A stretch of DNA of 64,000 nucleotides. Origin: Betaproteobacteria bacterium. GTDB lineage: Bacteria; Pseudomonadota; Gammaproteobacteria; Burkholderiales; Rhodocyclaceae. Below the pieces are notes generated by a model. It was not told where the DNA came from. It searched no databases and worked only from the letters and a program-made list of their open reading frames with translations. Positions 56,653 through 64,000 of this stretch are shown here, in pieces (the first letter of the stretch is position 1; each line of letters opens with the position of its first letter). The position numbers and the translations under genes were made by a program. The DNA lies in NCBI GenBank assembly GCA_016720065.1, contig JADJXY010000002.1, positions 1,129,001-1,193,000 on the forward strand, written 5' to 3'.

Positions 56653-57531
56653 TCACCAAGCCGCCCGCCCCCGCAACTGGGGCGGCGAGAAGGGCGCCAC
56701 CGGGCTCTCCACTGCTGCTTCCTCGGGCTTCGCGGCGACTGCCTCGCGCCGGGCGGCTGCCTCACGATGCTGATGCTCGATGCGCGTATAGGCCTCGGCA
56801 AACGGCTCCCGGGTCTCCAGCGCAGTCAGGAGGTCCGCAAGTCCATCGGCGCCCACCACCTCGAACCAGCGTGCCACTTCGCGGCGGGCGGTGCCGTAGG
56901 TCATCTGCATGTGCTCGCCGTTGGGCCCGGTACGGGCGACCCAATCGTTCATGGCCGCGATTTCGCTCAGGGCCGGGGCACGGCTGCCGTCGATGGTGGC
57001 CTCGTGCCAGGCCTCGTCGTTGAATTCCCGCGCCATGCTGGTCAGCACGGCAAGCCCTTCGTCGAACCATTGCGGCAAGAGATGCAGAACCCGTTGCAGG
57101 CCCCCGACCCGGCTGGCCAGTTCCACGTGGGCCAATTCGTGGGCAACGATGGCCAGACGCCGACCCCGCGGCGAGACGAGGACGTTGGCACCATCGGAGA
57201 AGCCGAGGCCGACGCCTCCCAGGTCGCAATAGCAGTCGTCGCTGCCGCAGAAGATGATATTGGGGCTGGCCGAGACGCCGCCGTAAAAGAGGGAGACTCG
57301 CCGCCGCGCTCCTTCGACCAGGCGCTTCAAGCCTGCCACCTCCGCCGCCGGAAGCGCCGGATCGACGTAGACCCCTGCTCCCAGGGGACGCAAGCCTGCC
57401 GATTCGGGGTTGTCCAGCGGGCCCGCCCGAACGCCGCCGCTGACGAGGAGGATCAGCAAGCCGGCCAGTCCGAGGCGGAACGGGGTGCGACACACGATGG
57501 GGATGTTCGAAAAGCTCACGTTCTGAAGCAT
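56653..57531 (-). CDS. Exported HExxH metallopeptidase-like protein
   Basis: A 292-residue protein with an N-terminal signal peptide (FRLGLAGLLILLVSGGVRAG). The zinc-peptidase motif VAHELAHVELA gives HELAH, and a probable third ligand lies in LPQWFDEGLAVL, a gluzincin-like glutamate. Two Cys near residues 127-132 (CGSDDCYC) may form a disulfide or a metal site. The C-terminal 40 residues are a charged Ala/Glu-rich tail. The family resembles peptidase MA-like proteins, but no specific substrate can be named. The start at 57531 has only a weak ribosome-binding site; longer starts upstream are possible. Confidence 0.8.
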   Translation of the reverse strand: MLQNVSFSNIPIVCRTPFRLGLAGLLILLVSGGVRAGPLDNPESAGLRPLGAGVYVDPALPAAEVAGLKRLVEGARRRVSLFYGGVSASPNIIFCGSDDCYCDLGGVGLGFSDGANVLVSPRGRRLAIVAHELAHVELASRVGGLQRVLHLLPQWFDEGLAVLTSMAREFNDEAWHEATIDGSRAPALSEIAAMNDWVARTGPNGEHMQMTYGTARREVARWFEVVGADGLADLLTALETREPFAEAYTRIEHQHREAAARREAVAAKPEEAAVESPVAPFSPPQLRGRAAW

Positions 57532-57634
57532 AGGCGAAGCGACCTCGACGCGCAAAAGACCCGGTATCCGGCCCGGAGGGGAGCCCAGAGCAGGCAGCGC
57601 ATCGTGCCCTCGTCTCTGGCAGGAGCCGCGCCCT

Positions 57635-57841
57635 TCAGACGAGGACGATTTCGGATGCCGGCACGGTGACACAGAGGCTGCCGCCGTAGCAGATGAGTTG
57701 CATGCCCCGATTGACAGCGCTGACGAGGAATCGGTTTTCCAGGATTTCGCCGGAGCGGGCGGCCTTTTCGGCGAGTTTTCTGAAGGTGGTCTGACGCAGG
57801 GCGACCATACGCCCGACGTAGTGCTGGAGCCTGTTTTTCAT
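57635..57841 (-). CDS. Small hypothetical protein, 68 residues
   Basis: A short Lys/Arg-rich N-terminal half (MKNRLQHYVGRMVALRQTT and FRKLAEKAARSGEILE) followed by a beta-rich half ending LICYGGSLCVTVPASEIVLV. It has no signal peptide or membrane helix and no recognised family. The first Met with a usable upstream region is at 57841; the longer frame runs into repeat DNA. It is flanked by the metallopeptidase gene and the MITE-like element. Confidence 0.55.
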   Translation of the reverse strand: MKNRLQHYVGRMVALRQTTFRKLAEKAARSGEILENRFLVSAVNRGMQLICYGGSLCVTVPASEIVLV

Positions 57842-57892
57842 TTTCGCTGCTTTCTTCGCTGGCCGGATGGAACCGGAATTTCTGCTGGGCCG

Positions 57893-58056
57893 AGTAGTCA
57901 GTCGGATAGGTTCAGCTATGTTCGGCACACCCCGCATCCCCGCTCGCTTTGTCGCTCATCCTCGCCATAGCTTCGGCTATGGCTGCGGTTCGCTCCGCGC
58001 GACCGGGGCGCGGATGCGCGCCTCGGCATCGACGCAAACCTTTCTGACTGACTACT
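57893..58056. repeat. MITE-like element with terminal inverted repeats
   Basis: A 164-base segment bounded by AGTAGTCAGTC (57893-57903) and its exact complement GACTGACTACT (58046-58056). A further nine bases on each inner side are mostly complementary (GGATAGGTT against AACCTTTCT). Inside is a stem CCATAGC/GCTATGG with a TTCG loop at 57965-57982. No clear target-site duplication flanks it, and there is no transposase. The surrounding gap 57842-58231 contains no convincing gene. Confidence 0.55.
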
Positions 58057-58231
58057 AGTTCTGTATAGCCCGGCGCAGCGCATTCTCCAGGGCGAAGATG
58101 ACGGCTCCGTGAAAAAGTTGCCGCCCCGCGGCAAGCCTCGCCCAGGGGCCGTGCGAAAGCGGCTTGCGCGGCAGGTGTTCCCGCCCGCCGCCCTGGCTGT
58201 ACGGCTGACCCGATCGCACCACCTGAACGGG

Positions 58232-59605
58232 TCAGCCCAGAGCCTTCAACTGCTGGATCACCTCGGCGATGGCGGGCTGGGCGTCGCCGTAGAGCATGCG
58301 GCAGTTGTCGGTATAGAACAGGGCGTTCTCGACCCCCGAGTAGCCGGTTCCCTTGCCCCGCTTCACCACGATGACGTTCTGGGCCTGGTCGGCGTTGAGG
58401 ATGGGCATGCCGTAGATGGGGCTGGACTTGTCTGTACGAGCCACCGGATTGACCACATCGTTGGCGCCGATGACCAGGGCGACATCGGCCTGGGCGAATT
58501 CGCCGTTGATTTCTTCCAGGTCGAAGATACGGTCGTAGGGTACGCCAGCCTCGGCGAGCAGGACGTTCATGTGTCCGGGCATGCGCCCCGCCACCGGGTG
58601 GATGGCGAATTTGACCTCGACGCCCGCTTCTTCCAGGAGCACCGCCATTTCCCACACTTTGTGCTGGGCGTGGGCCACCGCCATGCCGTAGCCGGGCACG
58701 ACGATGACGCGGGAGGCGTAGCGCATGAGGGCCGCCGCATCGACCGCCCCCACCTCCTTCAGGGTGCCGCTCACCGCTTCCCCCCCACCCACAGCGGCCG
58801 CCAGGGGGGTAAAGAGGATATTGGACAGAGGCCGGTTCATGGCCTTGGCCATGAGCTGGGTGAGCAACGTCCCCGCCGCGCCGACGACGATGCCGGCGAT
58901 GATGAGGGCCGGATTGCCCAGGACATAGCCTTCGAAGCCGACGGCGAGCCCGGTGAAGGCGTTGAACAGGGAAATCACCACCGGCATGTCGGCCCCGCCG
59001 ATGGGCAGGGTAACCACCAGGCCCAAGAGCAGGGCCGCGGCAAAGAAGGCCAGCAGAAGCTCCGGCCGGCCGGTTCCGAGCAGGACCACGGCGAGCGCCA
59101 GGCCCGCAGTGACGGCGGCGAGCGCGAGGTTGAGGGCATTCTGGGCCGGCAGCCGCAGGGCCTTCTTCATCACCCCTTGCAGCTTGGCCCAGGCGATACA
59201 CGAACCGGTGAAGGAAACGGCGCCGATGAGGGCGCCGATGACCGCCAGGGATGTCGCCAGGAGCCCGTGGCTCGTCCCGCGGGCGAATTCGACGGCGGCG
59301 ATGGCGGCGGCCGCACCGCCTCCCATACCGTTGTAGATGGCCACCATCTGGGGCATGTCGGTCATCTTCACCCGGCGGCCGGAGGTCCAGGCGATGCTGC
59401 CCCCCAGGGCCAGGGCGGCGAGCATCAGCCCCAGGTTGCCAAGGCCGGGGATGAGGAAGGTGCCGGCGATGGCGAGCACCATGCCGTAGCCCGCCAGAAC
59501 GATACCCCGCCGTGCCTTGGCCGGAGAGCCCATGCCCTGGAGCCCGAGGATGAAGAGAACGGCGCCACCGAACCAGGCGCCCTGCACGTAAAGAGGAAGG
59601 CTCAC
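58232..59605 (-). CDS. pntB: NAD(P) transhydrogenase subunit beta
   Basis: A 457-residue inner-membrane subunit with about nine helices and a cytoplasmic NADP(H)-binding domain. The C-terminal domain has VIVVPGYGMAVAHAQ for NADP binding, and GRMPGHMNVLLAEAGVPYD and VIGANDVVNPVA are conserved. With the two alpha chains it forms the proton-translocating transhydrogenase that makes NADPH from NADH. It is last in the operon pntAA-pntAB-pntB; 104 bases separate it from pntAB. Confidence 0.96.
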   Translation of the reverse strand: MSLPLYVQGAWFGGAVLFILGLQGMGSPAKARRGIVLAGYGMVLAIAGTFLIPGLGNLGLMLAALALGGSIAWTSGRRVKMTDMPQMVAIYNGMGGGAAAAIAAVEFARGTSHGLLATSLAVIGALIGAVSFTGSCIAWAKLQGVMKKALRLPAQNALNLALAAVTAGLALAVVLLGTGRPELLLAFFAAALLLGLVVTLPIGGADMPVVISLFNAFTGLAVGFEGYVLGNPALIIAGIVVGAAGTLLTQLMAKAMNRPLSNILFTPLAAAVGGGEAVSGTLKEVGAVDAAALMRYASRVIVVPGYGMAVAHAQHKVWEMAVLLEEAGVEVKFAIHPVAGRMPGHMNVLLAEAGVPYDRIFDLEEINGEFAQADVALVIGANDVVNPVARTDKSSPIYGMPILNADQAQNVIVVKRGKGTGYSGVENALFYTDNCRMLYGDAQPAIAEVIQQLKALG

Positions 59606-59709
59606 AGGCGTCCCTCCTGCCGGGCGGGCCCGGAAAGACCTGCCAAGGATGACGCCGGGCGTGCGCGCCGGAGGACATTCAACGCCTCGGGGTGTTGGGC
59701 TTGCGACAT

Positions 59710-59991
59710 TCAGCCCTCCTTCTTCTTGAACATGGCCAGCATGCGCTCGGTCACCACGTAGCCGCCGGCAGCGTTGGCGGCTCCCAGGGCCACGGCGAAG
59801 AAGCCGATGGCCTGCTCCAGGGGCGTCTCGGCGAAGCCCAGGGCGACCATGGCCCCCACCACGACCACGCCGTGTATGAAATTGGACCCCGACATGAGGG
59901 GGGTATGCAAAATGACCGGCACCTTGGCGATGATTTCGTAGCCGGTGAAGGCGGCGAGCATGAAGATGTAGAGAACGGCTGTGCCTTCCAT
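59710..59991 (-). CDS. pntAB: NAD(P) transhydrogenase subunit alpha, membrane part
   Basis: A 93-residue polypeptide with three hydrophobic helices, equivalent to the C-terminal membrane domain of fused PntA. VLYIFMLAAFTGYEIIAK begins the first helix, and PLMSGSNFIHGVVVVGAM is the conserved second region. Its ATG overlaps the pntAA stop by one base, so translation is coupled. Splitting of the alpha chain is common outside enterobacteria. Confidence 0.94.
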   Translation of the reverse strand: MEGTAVLYIFMLAAFTGYEIIAKVPVILHTPLMSGSNFIHGVVVVGAMVALGFAETPLEQAIGFFAVALGAANAAGGYVVTERMLAMFKKKEG

Positions 59992-61118
59992 CACGAGACT
60001 CCCAGAAGATTGCGCACCCCGGCGTGGACCGTGGTGCCGTCGCGGCAGAGCAGGCTGCCCGCCAGGATTTCGTCGGACCAGTCGAAGGCCAGCGCGCCGT
60101 CCTTGATCCAGGGCGACAGGAAATTCCACAGATTCTTGGCGTAAAGCTCGGATGCGTGGGTAGGCATGCGGGAGGGCAGATTGAGGGGACCGTGGATATT
60201 CACATCGTTGGCGACGACGTGCTCGCCGGGCTGGGTCAGTTCGCAATTGCCCCCCGATTCCGCGGCCATATCGACGATGATGGCGCCGTACTTCATGCGC
60301 CCGACCATGTCGCGGGTGATGATGAGGGGCGCCCGCTTGCCGGGAATGGCGGCCGTCGTGATGACCACATCGGCGGCGGCCACGGCCTTGGCCAGTTTTT
60401 CGGCCTGCTGGGCTTTTTCCTCGCCGGTGAGTTCCCGCGCATAGCCGCCCGCACCGTCGGCGGAAACCCCGGTATCCACGAACTTGGCCCCCAGGGATTC
60501 GATCTGCTCCCGGGCGGCGGCCCGTACGTCGTAGCCTTCGACCATGGCCCCCAGGCGCTTGCAGGTCGCAATGGCCTGCAAGCCCGCCACACCGGCGCCG
60601 ATGACCAGCACCCGGGCCGGCCGGATGGTGCCCGCGGCGGTGGTGAGCATGGGGAAGAACTTGGTGCAGCGCGCCGCGGCGATGAGGCCGCACTGGTAGC
60701 CGGAACAGGCTCCCTGGCTGGAAAGCGCATCCATGCTCTGGGCGCGGGAAATGCGCGGCAGGAGTTCGAGGGCAAAGGCCGTGATGCGCCGGGCGTTGAG
60801 CGCTGCGAGGCGATCCCGGTCGGCGTAGGGCGCCAGGAGACCGATGAGCACGGCGCCTTCCGGCATGGAGGCGATTTCCTCGGCACTGGGAGGCGTCACC
60901 CGCAGGATGAGGTCGGCACCGGTGTAGGCCTGGACGATGCCGGGAACGGCGACGACGCCGGCGTATTCAGAATCCAGCAGGTGGCTCTCGATGCCGGCGC
61001 TCTGCTCCATGCGGATGACGGCCCCCAGGGCAGCAAATTTCTTCGCCGTTTCCGGCACCAGGGCGACGCGCCGCTCTCCCGGCAGGCGCTCCCGGACCAC
61101 CGCGACGGTCAGCGGCAT
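59991..61118 (-). CDS. pntAA: NAD(P) transhydrogenase subunit alpha, soluble NAD-binding part
   Basis: A 375-residue soluble subunit related to alanine dehydrogenase. The NAD-binding Rossmann motif VLVIGAGVAGLQAIATC and the segments AFALELLPRISRAQSMDAL and VITTAAIPGKRAPLIIT are typical. A GGAG ribosome-binding site fixes the start MPLTVAVVRERLPGERR at 61118. It is first in the three-gene transhydrogenase operon; the promoter would lie in the 118 bases before it. Confidence 0.96.
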   Translation of the reverse strand: MPLTVAVVRERLPGERRVALVPETAKKFAALGAVIRMEQSAGIESHLLDSEYAGVVAVPGIVQAYTGADLILRVTPPSAEEIASMPEGAVLIGLLAPYADRDRLAALNARRITAFALELLPRISRAQSMDALSSQGACSGYQCGLIAAARCTKFFPMLTTAAGTIRPARVLVIGAGVAGLQAIATCKRLGAMVEGYDVRAAAREQIESLGAKFVDTGVSADGAGGYARELTGEEKAQQAEKLAKAVAAADVVITTAAIPGKRAPLIITRDMVGRMKYGAIIVDMAAESGGNCELTQPGEHVVANDVNIHGPLNLPSRMPTHASELYAKNLWNFLSPWIKDGALAFDWSDEILAGSLLCRDGTTVHAGVRNLLGVS

Positions 61119-61236
61119 GACTTTCTCCTTGGGCTTGGTGTTGCGAGTTTTCTTGTATGGGTGGCGAGGAAGGCTGGACCCCCATACCACCAAGGGGAGT
61201 GTAGCCGGGAAAGCCGCCCGGCGGGCGGGGAGACGA

Positions 61237-62160
61237 TCAGGGGATTCCCCCCGGGCCCTGAGGGCGATCCAGACCCCGGTCCAGGTGCGAAGCAGGGTCT
61301 TCCAGGGGCTCCAGATGGGTGGTGACGTGGGCGCCGGGGACCGCATCGCGAATGGCGCCTTCGATGCGTTCCAGCCAATCATGCCCGCGCTGCACGGTCC
61401 ATTCGCCCGGCACCAGGACATGGACGCTGACGAAAGCGCGGCTTCCGGCCTGGCGGGTACGCAGGGCGTGGAAGTCCAGGCCCTGGTGGCGATACGCCTC
61501 CAGGACGCCGGCGATCCTGTCCCGCTGCTCCGGGGGCACGGCGGCGTCCATGAGTCCGTCGGCCGAGCGGTGCAGGAGCCGCCAGCCGGTGCCCAGGATG
61601 TTGCCCGCCACCGCCAGGGCGATGACGGGATCCAGCCAGTGCCAACCGGTCGCCCCCGCCAGGCCGACGCCCACAATGACTCCGGCCGAAGTCCACACAT
61701 CGGTCATGAGATGGTGGGCATCGGCCTCCAGGGTGATGGAGCGGTGCTGGCGGCCGACGGAGAGCAACACCCGAGCGGTCAGAAGATTGATGAGCGAGGC
61801 CACGGCCGACAGGGTCAGACCGACACCCACCGCTTCCAGGGGTCGCGGGTGGATGAGGCGATCGGCCGCCGAATAGGCGATGGCCAAGGCCGCCACCAGG
61901 ATCAGCAGCCCCTCGAAGGCGCTGGAAAAATACTCCGCCTTGCCGTGGCCGAAGGCATGATTGTCATCTGCCGGCTGCTCCGCCAGGGTGAGCATGGCCA
62001 GGGCCATGCCGGCACCGGCCAGATTGACCAGGGATTCAGCCGCGTCGGAAAGCAGGCCCACCGAACCGGTCAGCCACCACGCGACGGCCTTCAGGCCGAT
62101 GGTCGCCAAGGCGGCGGCGATCGACATCAGGGCATAGCGCTTCAGGGAGGGACGGGTCAT
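61237..62160 (-). CDS. Cation diffusion facilitator family transporter
   Basis: A 307-residue metal/proton antiporter with six predicted helices and a C-terminal cytoplasmic metal-binding domain. Conserved features are LLSDAAESLVNL in helix 2, HAFGHGKAEYFSS after helix 2, and EADAHHLMTDVWTS in helix 5, which together supply the His and Asp metal site. It starts one base after the histidine kinase stop, on the same strand. The two-component system just upstream may control it. The substrate (Zn, Fe, Mn or Co) cannot be read from sequence. Confidence 0.93.
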   Translation of the reverse strand: MTRPSLKRYALMSIAAALATIGLKAVAWWLTGSVGLLSDAAESLVNLAGAGMALAMLTLAEQPADDNHAFGHGKAEYFSSAFEGLLILVAALAIAYSAADRLIHPRPLEAVGVGLTLSAVASLINLLTARVLLSVGRQHRSITLEADAHHLMTDVWTSAGVIVGVGLAGATGWHWLDPVIALAVAGNILGTGWRLLHRSADGLMDAAVPPEQRDRIAGVLEAYRHQGLDFHALRTRQAGSRAFVSVHVLVPGEWTVQRGHDWLERIEGAIRDAVPGAHVTTHLEPLEDPASHLDRGLDRPQGPGGIP

Positions 62161-62161
62161 G

Positions 62162-63547
62162 TCATCGACTTCCTCTTTCCCGGCCAAGGGGCAGGGCGAG
62201 CTCCACGGTCAGGCCCCTTTCCTGGTCGGCGTCGTTGTTGCGGAACACGACGTGGCCGCCGTGCAACTCTGCGATGCGCATCACGATGGACAGCCCGAGA
62301 CCGCTGCCGGCGCCCCTGCGCAAGCTTTCTGGACTGCGCCAGAAACGCTGCCCGAGTCGCGGCAGTTCGTCCTCGGGAACACCCGGTCCGTGGTCCCTGA
62401 CCGACAGCCGCAGCCCATCGCCCTCCCGGCGCACCGTCACTCGCACCAGATCCCCGGCGGCGCTGTGGCCCACGGCGTTATCCACCAGATTGCGCACCAG
62501 CATGGCCAGCCATACCGGGTTTCCATGCACGGGCGCCGCTGCGTCGGCCTCCAGCTCGATGCTCACCTCGCTGTCCAGGGCCGCCGGAACCCGCTCCGCA
62601 ACGACCTCCCTGGCCACGGCGGCGAGATCGGCGGGGACGAAATCCTCCGGCCGCGCATTCTCGACCCGGGCCAGCACCAGCATTTGCTCCACCGCGTGAG
62701 CCATCCGGTCACACCCCGCAATCAATTGATCGAGGGCGCGCTGGCGGCTGGCGTCGTCCCCTGCGGCCCGGGCCACCTGGGCCTGGGCCCTGAGGCCGGC
62801 CAGAGGCGTGCGCAATTCGTGGGCCGCATCGGCGGTGAATCGCCGTTCGCGCTCGAAGGTCGTCGCCACGCGGGCGAAGAGAATATTGAGGCGCTCGACC
62901 AGGGGCAGCACCTCGGCGGGCAGTTCCTGGTCTGGGAGCGGCGTGAGCTTGTCCGGCGCGCGGCCTTCCACCGCCCCGGCCAGGGCATCCAAGGGGCGTA
63001 CGCCCTGCTGCACGGCCCACCAGATCAGGAGCGCCAGCAAGGGCAGCGCCACCAGGAGGGGGCGCAGGAGTCCCGCCGCCATCGCCCGGGTCACGTCCTC
63101 CCTTGCCGACACGCGCTCCCCCACCTGCACGAGCACCTGGCGCCGCTCGTTCCAGGCTGAGTACACCCGCCAGCGCTCTCCGGCCACCTGACTGTCGGAC
63201 AAACCCTCCTCCACGGCGCTGAGGGGAAGCTGCGGCGCGTTGGCCGAATGCAAGGTCAGCCGCCGGCCTGCCCAGACCTGAAAGGCCACTCGGCGCCCGT
63301 AGCGATGCAGGCTGGGGGCATGGCTTTCTTCGAAGACCTCGTCGGCATGGTCGTCATCGTGTTCGATGCGCAGGTCGGTCTGGGCGACGAGCAGGGACGC
63401 CGCCTGCACCAGATGCGCGTCGAAGAGTTCTTCGGCCTCCTGGCGGGCCTCCATCCAGGTGACGGCCGCCGCCCCCAGCCAGAGCAGGCCCACCAGCAGG
63501 CAGGCGCGCAGGGCGATGCGGAACTTGAGGGAGGTGCGTCGCGCCAT
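62162..63547 (-). CDS. QseC-type sensor histidine kinase
   Basis: A 461-residue inner-membrane kinase. Helix 1 is near residues 10-32, a periplasmic sensor domain of about 125 residues is rich in His and acidic residues (DLRIEHDDDHADEVFEESHA), and helix 2 is near residues 160-180. The phosphoacceptor is in DAAHELRTPLAGLR, the N box is LVRNLVDNAVGHS, and the G boxes are DHGPGVP and GAGSGLGLSIV. The His/Asp-rich sensor patch suggests a metal ligand, consistent with the CDF transporter downstream. It lies 3 bases after the response regulator gene. Confidence 0.94.
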   Translation of the reverse strand: MARRTSLKFRIALRACLLVGLLWLGAAAVTWMEARQEAEELFDAHLVQAASLLVAQTDLRIEHDDDHADEVFEESHAPSLHRYGRRVAFQVWAGRRLTLHSANAPQLPLSAVEEGLSDSQVAGERWRVYSAWNERRQVLVQVGERVSAREDVTRAMAAGLLRPLLVALPLLALLIWWAVQQGVRPLDALAGAVEGRAPDKLTPLPDQELPAEVLPLVERLNILFARVATTFERERRFTADAAHELRTPLAGLRAQAQVARAAGDDASRQRALDQLIAGCDRMAHAVEQMLVLARVENARPEDFVPADLAAVAREVVAERVPAALDSEVSIELEADAAAPVHGNPVWLAMLVRNLVDNAVGHSAAGDLVRVTVRREGDGLRLSVRDHGPGVPEDELPRLGQRFWRSPESLRRGAGSGLGLSIVMRIAELHGGHVVFRNNDADQERGLTVELALPLGRERGSR

Positions 63548-63550
63548 GCC

Positions 63551-64000
63551 TTAGCGCTTGCGCACCAGGTAACCGACGCCGCGGATATTACGGATCAGTT
63601 CCTTGCCCAGTTTGCGACGCAAATGGTGGATATAGACCTCGACCGTATTGCTGCCCGTCTCGTCGTTCCAGGTGTAGAGGCGCTCTTCGAGTTGGCTGCG
63701 GGACAGCACCCGGCCGGCGTTGAGCATGAGGGCATGCAACAAGGCAAACTCCTTGGCGGACAGTTCGACCCCTGCGCCATCGACGCAAACCGTGTGGGCT
63801 GCCGGGTCGAGTCGAACCCCGCACGCTTCGAGCACCGGCGCCGACTGGCCTTCGGAGCGTCGGACGAGAGCCCGCAGGCGGGCACCGAGTTCCCCCATGT
63901 CGAAGGGTTTGAGGCAGTAGTCGTCGGCACCGCTGTCCAGGCCCAGGATGCGATCCTCCACCGCGTCCCGGGCGGTGAGGATGAGCACCGGCAGGCGGCA
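63551..64000 (-). CDS. OmpR-family response regulator (5' truncated by window)
   Basis: The C-terminal 149 residues of a response regulator whose N-terminus, including the phosphorylated Asp, lies beyond base 64000. The receiver end shows LILTARDAVEDRILGLDSG and the conserved Lys in DYCLKPF. The winged-helix DNA-binding domain follows, with LSAKEFALLHALM, LSRSQLEERLY and the recognition part NTVEVYIHHLRRKLG and IRNIRGVGYLVR. It is upstream of its kinase, which starts 3 bases after the stop. Confidence 0.94.
   Translation of the reverse strand, partial: CRLPVLILTARDAVEDRILGLDSGADDYCLKPFDMGELGARLRALVRRSEGQSAPVLEACGVRLDPAAHTVCVDGAGVELSAKEFALLHALMLNAGRVLSRSQLEERLYTWNDETGSNTVEVYIHHLRRKLGKELIRNIRGVGYLVRKR

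Noticed and set aside
58109..59761. 550-codon plus-strand frame opposite pntB
   Set aside because: Composition typical of an antisense shadow; pntB motifs are complete on the other strand.

Overview
GC-rich chromosomal DNA from a Gram-negative bacterium. The gene families (split-alpha pntAA-pntAB-pntB transhydrogenase, a PEP-CTERM protein, a bufferin-type copper RiPP operon, the tig-clpP-clpX-lon-hupB order, fused mnmC and fused nnr) together suggest a betaproteobacterium, most likely Rhodocyclales-like. That placement is inference; no 16S rRNA is present.

Layout. 1-6.3 kb: end of a GGDEF-EAL c-di-GMP protein, a small exported protein, lysS, an unrecognised ORF and mnmC. 6.2-9.6 kb (minus strand, plus one divergent gene): anti-sigma factor, bufA, bufB, bufC and doxX in one tight operon, with an ECF sigma gene diverging from it. 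9.8-12.4 kb: a glycine-zipper envelope protein, O-acetylhomoserine sulfhydrylase, pterin dehydratase. 12.5-20 kb: tRNA-His, tig-clpP-clpX-lon-hupB, tRNA-Val and a CnoX-like thioredoxin.

20.1-45.2 kb (all minus strand) is the accessory core. One reading unit of about 21.25 kb, 7,085 residues when six small indels are corrected, is followed by a PEP-CTERM protein and a type I secretion ABC transporter/adaptor pair. I read the giant protein as eight consecutive seven-repeat blocks (predicted beta-propellers), each joined by a cadherin-like spacer, then about 23 PKD-like domains and a unique C-terminal domain. The last 17 PKD units are near-identical DNA cassettes, and all six frame breaks fall there. 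They may be assembly errors or real lesions.

45.4-53.8 kb: nnr, an EamA transporter, an FMN glutamate-synthase-like protein, nadC, a 45-residue membrane peptide, thrC, a polytopic membrane protein and a DUF2249 protein. 54-58 kb: a WG-repeat protein, an amidase lipoprotein, a composite inverted-repeat element containing a G10C12 tract, a HExxH protein, a small unknown gene and a MITE-like element. 58.2-64 kb: pntB, pntAB, pntAA, a cation diffusion facilitator, and a QseBC-type two-component system whose regulator runs off the window.

Two units act as systems. One is the stress-regulated bufferin operon, where a sigma/anti-sigma pair probably controls a copper-binding peptide and its maturases. 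The other is the giant secreted protein with its transporter. The rest is mostly housekeeping.
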